Shown: positions 1-6,162, numbered from the stretch's first letter. The stretch: 7,291 nucleotides of DNA from Deltaproteobacteria bacterium (GCA_030620935.1 JAUXIP010000103.1:1-7291), one strand, 5' to 3'. The notes: generated by a model from the sequence alone, not told the origin. Numbers and translations are program-made.

Positions 1-805
1 AGGCCCGGTTGATGCGGGAAAGATCGTCCGGCTTGACCAGACGGTGCTCCCAGGTCAGGATCAAAGAAACTGCAAGCGTTCCAGCCCAATAGATCGCTCC
101 CAAGCCGCCACTGAGACCCACCAGGGCCAAAAAGACTACTGTTAAGATGTGAAATAGGCCTGATAGGTTTAGGCTGCGACTGACGCCGAAGCGGACAGGA
201 ATAGAAAAAAGTCCATGACTGCGGTCGAAATCATAATCCTGGAGGGCATAGATGACGTCAAAGCCGGCCAGCCAGAAAAGCACGGCGAGGCTCAGGAATA
301 ACGGGATTCGAAGCTCCATCAGGCTGTTCGGTAAACCTGTGACCGCAAGCCACGCCCCCATAGGAGCTAGCGATAAGGCGAGACCTAGGAAGAGATGGGA
401 AGCCCAGGTAAAGCGTTTGGTGAAAGAATAGAAAAAGATGATCGCCAACGCGACAGGGGAGAGGGCAAAGCAAATAGGATTTAAGTGATAAGCGGCGTAG
501 ACAAATAGGACGGAAGAGAGAACGACCAACAAGATTCCCTCCCAAGCTCTAATTTTTTCTTGGGGCAGTTCCCACCCCTGGGTGCGCGGGTTCAACGCAT
601 CCAACTTCATGTCTGCCAGGCGATTAAAGCCCATGGCGGCGCTCCTGGCCCCAACCATGGCGACTACAATCCAGAGTAAAGTATTCAAGGTGGCGGGATG
701 CGTGGGCCAAGCCAACACGACTGCGGCGAAGGCAAAAGGCAGCGCAAAAACCGTATGAGAAAAGCGGATGAATTTGCCAAAGTTATATACCTTTTCTAGT
801 AACAT
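1..805 (-). CDS. ubiA: UbiA-family aromatic acid prenyltransferase (MqnP-like), C-terminus cut off by window edge
   Basis: Integral-membrane enzyme that transfers a polyprenyl chain from polyprenyl diphosphate to an aromatic acid in quinone synthesis. I translated 268 residues from the ATG at 805 to the window edge; the family is usually about 285-290, so only the extreme C-terminus is missing. The first Asp-rich motif is NRLADMKLDALNPRT at residues 61-75 (D65, D69), and the second is DVIYALQDYDFD at 183-194, followed by SIPVRFG. These bind Mg-diphosphate. Strongly hydrophobic segments fill the rest (for example about 18-33, 41-58, 90-107, 111-127, 168-182, 210-230). The NPRT and YALQDYDFD forms match the subgroup I know from futalosine-pathway MqnP better than E. 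coli UbiA; this is from memory of the family. The ATG lacks a clear Shine-Dalgarno; an in-frame TTG lies immediately upstream. It follows ubiD by 66 bp on the same strand, so an operon is likely. Confidence 0.93.
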   Translation of the reverse strand, partial: MLLEKVYNFGKFIRFSHTVFALPFAFAAVVLAWPTHPATLNTLLWIVVAMVGARSAAMGFNRLADMKLDALNPRTQGWELPQEKIRAWEGILLVVLSSVLFVYAAYHLNPICFALSPVALAIIFFYSFTKRFTWASHLFLGLALSLAPMGAWLAVTGLPNSLMELRIPLFLSLAVLFWLAGFDVIYALQDYDFDRSHGLFSIPVRFGVSRSLNLSGLFHILTVVFLALVGLSGGLGAIYWAGTLAVSLILTWEHRLVKPDDLSRINRA

Positions 806-868
806 CAATCGTTCAAAACGTTCCAATCGTTCAAATTAAGCGGCTTTAGCGACTTGAACGGCTTGAAC
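806..868. repeat. Short direct and inverted repeats between ubiD and ubiA
   Basis: The 12-mer CAATCGTTCAAA occurs at 806-817 and again at 824-835. Reverse-complement units TTGAACG (854-860) and TTGAAC (863-868) follow. CGTTCAA at 828-834 can pair with TTGAACG at 854-860, with a 19-nt loop. In the ubiD-ubiA transcript this would form a hairpin just before the ubiA start. It could tune ubiA expression or stabilise the ubiD message, or it may simply be a degraded intergenic repeat. No poly-U tract follows, so it is not a canonical terminator. Confidence 0.55.
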
Positions 869-871
869 TAT

Positions 872-2314
872 TTATATCCCGAGCTTTTCCCAGATCGAAT
901 CGATATACTTCTTGGTTTTCTCGTCCATGACGATCGGGTCCGGCCACTCACGTTCGAAGCCTTCGCTTTTCCATTTACGGGTGGCATCGATGCCCATCTT
1001 GGAGCCATAGCCCATGAGCGGAGCCGCGTGGTCCAGGACATCGACCGGTCCTTCGACGAAGAAAACGTCCCGTTTGGGATCGATGTGGTTCCCCGCGATC
1101 CAGGTGACCTCGGCAAGATCGTGGACATTCACATCATGGTCCACGACAATGATGATCTTTGTGAACATCATCTGGCCCAGACCCCAAAGCCCGTGCATGA
1201 TCTTCCGGGCATGGGCTGGATAATCCTTCTTGATCGAGATAATGGCCAGGTTGTGAAAGACCCCGTGGACCGGAAGGTTCATATCGACAATCTCCGGAAA
1301 GGTCAGGCGGAGGAGAGGGAGAAAAATCCTCTCTGTGGCCTTTCCCAAGTAGACATCTTCCATCGGCGGGCGGCCGACGATGGTGGTGAGATAAATCGGG
1401 TTTTTCTTGTGCGTAATGCAGGTGACATGGAAGACTGGGTAATCGTCCGCCAAAGAGTAAAATCCCGTGTGGTCGCCAAAAGGCCCTTCTTTGCGCAACG
1501 GCTCTGAGGGGTCGATATAGCCTTCGATCACAATGTCTGAATTTGCCGGGACCTCTACGTCCACGGTTACGGCCTTCACCAGTTCCAGTCTTTTCTTTCT
1601 GAGAAAGCCGGCAAAGATCAACTCATCGATCTGGTCCGGCAAAGGGGCCGTGGCGGCATAGGTGAGGATGGGGTCGCCGCCGATACACGCTGCCAACTCC
1701 ATCCTCCCTTTTTGCTCTTTGTGCCGCTGATAATGACGGGCACCGACTTTGTGGAGATGCCAGTGCATGGCGGTCGTGCGGGAGTCGAAAACCTGCATAC
1801 GGTAAAGACCGACGTTCCGGCTGCCGTTGCGGGGGTCCTTTGAGATCACGGTCGGGAGCGTAATGAAAGGCCCTCCATCACCAGGCCAGCAGGTAAGGAC
1901 CGGAAGCATAGTCAGATCGGGGGTGCGGTGGATGACCTCCTGACACTCTCCTCGATTGACGACTTTCGGAGAGATTCTCGCCAGATGCACCAGCTCAGGC
2001 AGCATGCGGAGCTTATCCTGAAAGGAGCTTGGAGGCTTCGTGCGAGTGAGCCGTTCGATATCCCGGGCGATCTCCTCGACATCATGGACGCCCAGGGCCA
2101 TAGCCATCCGTTTGGCGGAGCCGAAGGCATTGATGAGAACCGGGATTTTCTTTTCGACGACGTTTTCGAACAAAAGGGCATGCCCCCCGGCCTTCATCAC
2201 CCGGTCGGCAATCTCGGCGATCTCCAATTCCGCTCTGACCGGATAGGTGATCCGCTTGAGCTCTCCGTCCCGTTCCAGAGCTTGAACGAACTCATGCAAG
2301 CTGTTATAGGCCAT
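872..2314 (-). CDS. ubiD: UbiD-family prenylated-FMN-dependent decarboxylase
   Basis: Cytoplasmic decarboxylase of 480 residues, close to the usual UbiD length, which uses prenylated FMN and a divalent metal to remove the carboxylate from the prenylated aromatic acid in quinone synthesis. Visible family signatures are SRNVGLYRMQV at about 165-175, with N167 (metal) and R172 (catalytic Arg); HLHKVGARH at about 186-194, with H188 as a probable metal ligand; DELIFAGFLR at 230-239, with E231 as the probable third ligand; and EGPFGDHTGFY at 276-286, whose E276 and D281 complete the Arg-Glu-Glu/Asp catalytic set. The start has a good ribosome site. The neighbouring ubiA makes a quinone role the simplest reading, either ubiquinone or menaquinone; UbiD homologues acting on other aromatic acids exist. 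The prFMN-making partner UbiX is not in the window and may lie beyond the left edge. Confidence 0.95.
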   Translation of the reverse strand: MAYNSLHEFVQALERDGELKRITYPVRAELEIAEIADRVMKAGGHALLFENVVEKKIPVLINAFGSAKRMAMALGVHDVEEIARDIERLTRTKPPSSFQDKLRMLPELVHLARISPKVVNRGECQEVIHRTPDLTMLPVLTCWPGDGGPFITLPTVISKDPRNGSRNVGLYRMQVFDSRTTAMHWHLHKVGARHYQRHKEQKGRMELAACIGGDPILTYAATAPLPDQIDELIFAGFLRKKRLELVKAVTVDVEVPANSDIVIEGYIDPSEPLRKEGPFGDHTGFYSLADDYPVFHVTCITHKKNPIYLTTIVGRPPMEDVYLGKATERIFLPLLRLTFPEIVDMNLPVHGVFHNLAIISIKKDYPAHARKIMHGLWGLGQMMFTKIIIVVDHDVNVHDLAEVTWIAGNHIDPKRDVFFVEGPVDVLDHAAPLMGYGSKMGIDATRKWKSEGFEREWPDPIVMDEKTKKYIDSIWEKLGI

Positions 2315-2320
2315 CTGTTA

Positions 2321-2324
2321 CTCC
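2321..2324 (-). promoter_or_regulatory. Ribosome binding site of ubiD
   Basis: On the minus strand GGAG stands 6 nt before the ATG at 2314, which supports that start. No convincing promoter elements were recognised further upstream. Confidence 0.65.
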
Positions 2325-2436
2325 GCGCCCTGCGTCACCTTTTTGCCCGGTCTGAGAACAGGGTTTTTCACCATCTTAACTAGACCATTAGGGGTAAGTC
2401 TAAAGGATCATGTGTAATCTGAGAGGCGCGCATAAG

Positions 2437-2506
2437 TCAACCCCGGTCCGATACTAACCGTTCAGAATCGCATAGGACACCATTACTTTTGTCGGATCGA
2501 GGTCAA
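2437..2506 (-). mobile_element. Small MITE-like element (copy 1) with imperfect terminal inverted repeats and TCAA duplication
   Basis: Between divergent ubiD and the ZIP gene. The element body is 2441-2502, about 62 bp. Left end CCCCGGTCCGATA (2441-2453) is an imperfect inverse of right end TGTCGGATCGAGG (2490-2502). It is bounded by TCAA at 2437-2440 and 2503-2506, a probable target-site duplication. Reverse-complemented, 2467-2503 matches 5902-5938 at 31 of 37 positions without gaps, and 2440-2459 matches the reverse complement of 6113-6132 at 16 of 20. It therefore looks like an internally deleted, inverted relative of the larger copy at 5899-6135. It encodes nothing. It could carry promoter or terminator signals for the flanking genes, but none is evident. 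Confidence 0.7.
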
Positions 2507-2541
2507 GGCATCGATCGTAAAGTTTGCGGCGAAAAGAACGT

Positions 2542-3333
2542 ATGTTATCGGTTGCTCTAGGCCTGGGATGCGTGACGGCCGTTGCCAATCTTTTGGGTAG
2601 CTTCCTGGCTATTCAAAGGCGCGAGCCGTCTCACCGTTTTACCGCCGGCGCTTTGGGGTTCAGTGGTGGATTTGTTCTGGCGGCTGCTTTGCTTGAGATG
2701 GTTCCTGAGAGTCTGGAGCGGGGACCATCAATGCCTCTCTTCGTCGCGGCAGGCTATCTCCTGATATTCCTCGTCGAACAGGCTCTCAATGTCCACCTGC
2801 ACCAGTTGCCGGAGGAAAATCATCCCTCGACTCACTCAGGACCTCGCCCTTCGACTGGCTCAGGACCTCACCCTTCGAGTATCTCCCTCTCCACGGGCAT
2901 GGCGTCACTGGTAGCCTTCAACGTGCATGATTTCATCGATGGGATGGCTATGGGGGCTGGGATGATCGCCGACACCCATCTGGGGATCGTTGTATTCTTG
3001 GCCGTGCTCTTTCATGAAGTGCCGGCCGGGTTTGTCATTGCTGCTATCGTCCGGAGCGCGGGCTGGAGTCGCTCGGCGGCTCTCATGGCCGGCTTGAGCT
3101 TGGGGATTATTACCTTGGTAGGGATCGTGCTGCCGTTTTGGCTCGGACAGATCAGCCCGTTGATGACCGATGCTCTCCTAGCCCTGGCGGCAGGGACCTT
3201 TATCTATCTGGGAGCCACGCTGCTGGTCCCTCTATCTGAGGCGGGAAAGTCCCGCTGGATCACTCTTTTGGTAGCCCTGGGCTTTGTGGCTTTTTTAATC
3301 GGCAACTGGTTTGTAGGGCTCTTTTTGATGTAA
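2542..3333 (+). CDS. ZIP-family divalent metal transporter
   Basis: Inner-membrane carrier for divalent metals such as Zn or Fe, 263 residues from the ATG at 2542. An in-frame TTG at 2524 would add six residues (RRKER), but neither start has a strong ribosome site and the ATG places the first membrane helix right at the N-terminus. About eight hydrophobic segments are seen. The helix-4 metal motif is HDFIDG at residues 129-134 and the helix-5 motif is HEVPAG at 158-163; these match the paired HNxPEG/HExPxG ligand sets of ZIP proteins. The fourth ligand position of the helix-5 motif is Ala instead of the usual Glu or His, which may change the binuclear site. The helix 3-4 loop, often His-rich in this family, carries HLHQLPEENH and then an 8-residue repeat (about 94-115). 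The next gene begins within about 6 bp of this stop, suggesting translational coupling with anmK. Substrate metal cannot be read from the sequence. Confidence 0.88.
   Translation: MLSVALGLGCVTAVANLLGSFLAIQRREPSHRFTAGALGFSGGFVLAAALLEMVPESLERGPSMPLFVAAGYLLIFLVEQALNVHLHQLPEENHPSTHSGPRPSTGSGPHPSSISLSTGMASLVAFNVHDFIDGMAMGAGMIADTHLGIVVFLAVLFHEVPAGFVIAAIVRSAGWSRSAALMAGLSLGIITLVGIVLPFWLGQISPLMTDALLALAAGTFIYLGATLLVPLSEAGKSRWITLLVALGFVAFLIGNWFVGLFLM
2824..2881 (+). repeat. 24-bp tandem repeat, REP-like, inside the ZIP reading frame
   Basis: Three units start at 2824, 2847 and 2871, with their shared CGA at 2828, 2852 and 2876, a period of exactly 24 bp. The first two read CCCT(T)CGACTnnCTCAGGACCTC; the third is truncated after CCCTTCGAG. 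Because 24 is a multiple of three, the frame is kept and the protein shows HPSTHSGP, then RPSTGSGP, then HPSSIS. The CCCTTCGA..CTCAGG core is the same as in the intergenic hairpin at 6013-6047, so a dispersed repeat appears to have entered a tolerant cytoplasmic loop. Confidence 0.75.
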
Positions 3334-3339
3334 CTCGTG

Positions 3340-4527
3340 ATGATGACGAAGCGCATCGTTGTCGGTCTCATGTCGGGTACCTCTATGGATGGGGTGGATG
3401 CGGCGGTGGTGGAAATTCAAAGAGCTAGAGAAAAAGTCGGCTTAGACTCTCTATCCTTTATTACCTTAGCCTATCCTGAGAAGATGAAGAGACACTTATT
3501 CGCTCTTTGTCGAGGAGAGGGTAACGCCTCAGAGATCTCCTCCTTAAATTTTTTAGTCGGAGAGCACTTCGCTCAAGCTGCACTCAAGGCTGTTCGAAAG
3601 GCCGGACTATCTCCAAACCAAGTTGATCTGATCGGGTCCCATGGCCAAACCGTTTATCACGCTCCCAAGGGCAAGGAACCTTCCACACTCCAACTGGGCG
3701 AGCCGGCAATCATCGCCGAACGGACCGGCGTTACAACCGTGGCGGACTTCCGTCCTTCGGACATAGCTGCTGGAGGGGAAGGGGCCCCTTTGACGCCTTA
3801 TGCTCATTACCTTCTTTTCAGGCACCGGCGGAAATCCCGGGCGATTCATAACCTCGGAGGGGTCTCGAATTTGACCTGCCTTCCCGCAGGAGGGGCGCTA
3901 AAAGATGTCGTAGCCTTTGACACAGGGCCTGGCAATATGGTGCTGGACGGCCTTTGCCGGTGGATGACCAAAGGCAAAAAAGACTCAGACCGAGGCGGTA
4001 TCATGGCCGCCCAGGGAACTGTGCGACAGGATTTGCTGAAGCGGCTTTTACGCCATCCCTTTTTCTCAAAACGGCCGCCCAAATCCACCGGCAGAGAAGA
4101 GTTTGGCGAGCCGTATGTCTCCGCCCTTTGTCAGATAGCGAGAAGGAAAAATATCCGCCTCTTGGACTTGCTGGCAACGGCGACGGCACTGACCGCTTAC
4201 TCGATCGGACGGGCCTATCGGGAGATTATCTTGCCGCGCTTAGGCAAGGTGGATGAGATCTATTTCTGTGGGGGAGGGAGAAACAATAATACTCTCATGC
4301 AGATGCTGAAAGAGGAATTGGCCTTTGCCAAGGTACAACTTGTCGAAGATCTAGGTTTTGACGGCGATGCCTTGGAAGCTCAGGCCTTTGCCGTATTGGC
4401 CAATGAAGCTATCGAGGGAGTTGCAGGCAACCTCCCCCGCGTGACGGGGGCACGCCACAAAATCGTCGTGGGAAAGATCGTGCCGGGGAAGAACTATTTG
4501 CGGGTGAAGCTGGGAAGAAAAACTTAG
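3340..4527 (+). CDS. anmK: Anhydro-N-acetylmuramic acid kinase
   Basis: Cytoplasmic peptidoglycan-recycling enzyme: 1,6-anhydro-MurNAc plus ATP and water gives MurNAc-6-phosphate plus ADP. It has 395 residues from the ATG at 3340 (GTG 3337 and ATG 3343 are alternatives), slightly longer than the roughly 370 of E. coli AnmK. All family blocks are present (numbering from the GTG): GLMSGTSMDGVD at 10-21 (ATP phosphate binding), SHGQTVYH at 101-108, GEPAIIAERTGV at 121-132, ADFRPSDIAAGGEGAPL at 136-152, HNLGGVSNLT at 171-180, FDTGPGN at 194-200 with catalytic D195, CGGGRNNNTL at 311-320, and GDALEAQAFA at 343-352. It sits 6 bp after the ZIP stop, and no strong ribosome site is visible, so coupling to ZIP translation is likely. 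The downstream etherase (MurQ) or MupP/AmgK route is not in the window, though a MurU-like gene lies at 6163-6936. Confidence 0.97.
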   Translation: MMTKRIVVGLMSGTSMDGVDAAVVEIQRAREKVGLDSLSFITLAYPEKMKRHLFALCRGEGNASEISSLNFLVGEHFAQAALKAVRKAGLSPNQVDLIGSHGQTVYHAPKGKEPSTLQLGEPAIIAERTGVTTVADFRPSDIAAGGEGAPLTPYAHYLLFRHRRKSRAIHNLGGVSNLTCLPAGGALKDVVAFDTGPGNMVLDGLCRWMTKGKKDSDRGGIMAAQGTVRQDLLKRLLRHPFFSKRPPKSTGREEFGEPYVSALCQIARRKNIRLLDLLATATALTAYSIGRAYREIILPRLGKVDEIYFCGGGRNNNTLMQMLKEELAFAKVQLVEDLGFDGDALEAQAFAVLANEAIEGVAGNLPRVTGARHKIVVGKIVPGKNYLRVKLGRKT

Positions 4528-4587
4528 TCCCTGGTCGTCGGTCCTTTCTCAATGGATAGTTCAAGATATCTGGAAGAAAGGAAAAAA

Positions 4588-4602
4588 AGGGAGAATCTCC
4601 CT
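4588..4602. promoter_or_regulatory. 15-bp palindrome upstream of the PhoD-like gene, candidate operator
   Basis: AGGGAGA, a central A, then TCTCCCT form a perfect 7-bp inverted repeat with one central base. It lies in the 114-bp gap between anmK and the lipoprotein gene, 39 bp before the chosen ATG at 4642. The one-base loop is too tight for a good RNA hairpin, so a dimeric protein-binding site is more likely than a terminator. AAGGGAG could also serve as a ribosome site for the alternative ATG at 4606, with rather long spacing. No PhoB-like box was recognised nearby. Confidence 0.35.
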
Positions 4603-4641
4603 GCAATGATTGCTCGATGCTATGACTTGAAGTTCGTTGGA

Positions 4642-5901
4642 ATGAAACACCTACCTTTTATTTTCACCTCATTGATTCTTTTTCTTCAAGGATGTTCTCC
4701 TATTGCAATCAATAAGAGCCTAGAGGGAACAGGGCTTTCATTCGCTTGTGCTGCTGGAGACGTGACATCCGATGAAGTTGTTGTCTGGCTGCGTGCCGAA
4801 GGAGAGAGCAACGTGTCAGTACGCTTCGGTAGAGAACCTGATCTGAAGAGTTTTAGTAGCACCAGCCCTGTTAAGGTAGCTAGGGAGACCGACTTTACAG
4901 CTAAGATTGTAATCGATGGGCTCGAACCCAAAGCCACTTACTATTACCGCGGGGTTGTGGAGGGGAGACGACCAGGACCTATCTGTAGATTTGTGACGGC
5001 GCCTCGGGCGGATGATCCGGCAGATGTTCAATTTGCCTTCAGCGGCGACACCAGGGAGAGTTATCAACCCTTTTCCATTATGGACTCCATCCGTGCGATG
5101 CGTCCGGATTTCTTCATCCATCTCGGTGATACCATCTACGCGGACCGAGGGGGTGTTGCATCCCAACTGTCTGACTTCTGGGCTAAGTATCGGGGCAATC
5201 GAAATGACCTCCCGACACAAAGACTCTTTTCAGAGACCAGTCTTTACGTTACTTGGGATGACCACGAGGTGTCGGGCGACTACGATCCCGGTGATCCATT
5301 GGCTCCCATCGGCCAAAGGGCCTTTTTCGACTACTGGCCTATCCGTCAAGATTCCAAGGATCCCGGCCGGCTCTATCGGTCCTTTCGCTGGGGCAAGGCG
5401 GTGGAGCTCTTTATCCTTGACACCCGTCAGTACCGCGATCTCAGCGAGGGGACGATCCTGGGTAGAGAACAGAAGCGGTGGTTTCTGAAAGCGCTTTCCT
5501 CATCCTCTGCATCGTTTAAGTTTGTCGCTACTTCAGTGCCAATTTCTAGTCGTGGTGTCGATAAATGGGGCGGTTATCCAGTAGATAGGGAGGAGGTACT
5601 GAGCTATATCAGGAGGGAGCGGATCCGCGGCGTGATATTTCTAACCGCGGATGTTCATTATGCCGCTGTGAGTAGAGTTCCAGGCGGGCTGGGAATAAAG
5701 GAATTCATCGTCGGCCCCTTAGCGACCCAAGTAAATCCATGGATCAGAAATGCCGAGAGGTTTGAGTTTTTTTTCAACGATTCTTTTAATTACGGATTGG
5801 TCAAGGTTCATGCTGGGGCCGATCCACCGTACGTGGAAGTAGATATTTTAGACGAGAATAATAAACTTCTTTACAAGACGAGAATTGACGCCCAGGAGTG
5901 A
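4642..5901 (+). CDS. PhoD-like metallophosphatase lipoprotein
   Basis: Predicted exported phosphatase or phosphodiesterase of the PhoD family, 419 residues from the ATG at 4642. The reading frame opens further upstream (ATG at 4552 or 4606), but 4642 gives a classic lipoprotein signal: MKH, a hydrophobic core, then LFLQGC with C18 as lipid-bearing residue. An N-terminal beta-sandwich (PhoD_N/Fn3-like) covers about 31-119 and ends in FVTAP. The catalytic domain shows FSGDTRE (133-139), HLGDTIYAD (160-168), WDDHEVSGDY (205-214), LDTRQYR (259-265), LGREQKRW (273-280) and TADVHYA (335-341), in the family's order. In classical PhoD the first motif is ASCQ, with a Cys iron ligand; here Asp occupies that place, suggesting a different metal centre. 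The substrate is unknown. The TGA stop coincides with the target duplication of an adjacent mobile element, which leaves the protein intact. Its own transcription unit is possible given the 114-bp gap. Confidence 0.9.
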   Translation: MKHLPFIFTSLILFLQGCSPIAINKSLEGTGLSFACAAGDVTSDEVVVWLRAEGESNVSVRFGREPDLKSFSSTSPVKVARETDFTAKIVIDGLEPKATYYYRGVVEGRRPGPICRFVTAPRADDPADVQFAFSGDTRESYQPFSIMDSIRAMRPDFFIHLGDTIYADRGGVASQLSDFWAKYRGNRNDLPTQRLFSETSLYVTWDDHEVSGDYDPGDPLAPIGQRAFFDYWPIRQDSKDPGRLYRSFRWGKAVELFILDTRQYRDLSEGTILGREQKRWFLKALSSSSASFKFVATSVPISSRGVDKWGGYPVDREEVLSYIRRERIRGVIFLTADVHYAAVSRVPGGLGIKEFIVGPLATQVNPWIRNAERFEFFFNDSFNYGLVKVHAGADPPYVEVDILDENNKLLYKTRIDAQE

Positions 5902-6012
5902 ACCCCGATCCGACAAAAATAATTTACTCCTATGCGATCGCGGACTGCACGCAGTAGCGGTGGCCCACCTATCGGTCGTGCTGTTGTAACCACACTGGAG
6001 GTGAGCTTCTGA

Positions 6013-6047
6013 CCCTTCGAGGACCTCAGGGCCGTGAGCTTGTCGAA
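6013..6047 (+). repeat. REP-like imperfect palindrome inside the large element
   Basis: CCCTTCGAGGACCTCAGG reads into GCCGTGAGCTTGTCGAA. The two halves are inverted versions of one CTTCGA..CTCA unit, with TTCGA at 6016-6020 pairing with TCGAA at 6043-6047 plus inner pairs. The same core occurs as direct repeats in the ZIP gene at 2824-2881. Repeats of this general form are common dispersed elements in environmental bacterial genomes, which is a general impression and not a search result. Confidence 0.6.
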
Positions 6048-6053
6048 TCGGTT

Positions 6054-6096
6054 CCTAGCCAAAGCATCTCTTCACCGAGATCTGATGCTCGCTAGG
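6054..6096. repeat. Strong hairpin inside the large element
   Basis: CCTAGC (6054-6059) pairs perfectly with GCTAGG (6091-6096), and AGCATC (6063-6068) with GATGCT (6084-6089), separated by a small internal loop. An alternative inner stem ATCTC/GAGAT (6066-6070/6077-6081) competes. It could block transcription from either convergent gene or be part of a structured transcript of the element. Confidence 0.6.
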
Positions 6097-6162
6097 AGCT
6101 ATTCCTTGGGTCGATTAATGTCGGATCGGGGTGAATGACTCTGGGAAGGGACCTGCCGTTTC

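Larger units (their letters stand above)
5899..6135 (+). mobile_element. Larger MITE-like element (copy 2) with perfect terminal inverted repeats and TGAA duplication
   Basis: Fills the gap between the convergent PhoD-like and nucleotidyltransferase genes. Termini CCCCGATCCGACA (5903-5915) and TGTCGGATCGGGG (6119-6131) are perfect 13-bp inverse copies. TGAA flanks both sides (5899-5902 and 6132-6135), a probable target-site duplication; its first three bases are the stop codon of the PhoD-like gene. No open frame of note exists inside, so any movement would need a transposase in trans. The interior is rich in hairpins: CTGC/GCAG at 5945-5954, GGTGG/CCACC at 5959-5969, a REP-like hairpin at 6013-6047 and a strong stem at 6054-6096. 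It may act as a bidirectional transcription stop, though no T-run follows the stems. Without it the two genes would lie about 30 bp apart. Confidence 0.72.

Noticed and set aside
854..1507. 217-codon plus-strand frame opposite ubiD
   Set aside because: It lies entirely antisense to the well-supported ubiD coding sequence and shows no family features of its own.
2381..2402. TAGAC/GTCTA inverted repeat upstream of ubiD as an operator
   Set aside because: Only 5 bp per arm with a 12-bp spacer, which is expected by chance in a region this long.
4528..4641. PhoB box for phosphate control of the PhoD-like gene
   Set aside because: No CTGTCAT-like direct repeats with 11-bp spacing were found in the gap.
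6097..6162. Rho-independent terminators for the convergent genes
   Set aside because: The stems in this gap are not followed by a run of T on either strand, so they do not fit the canonical form.
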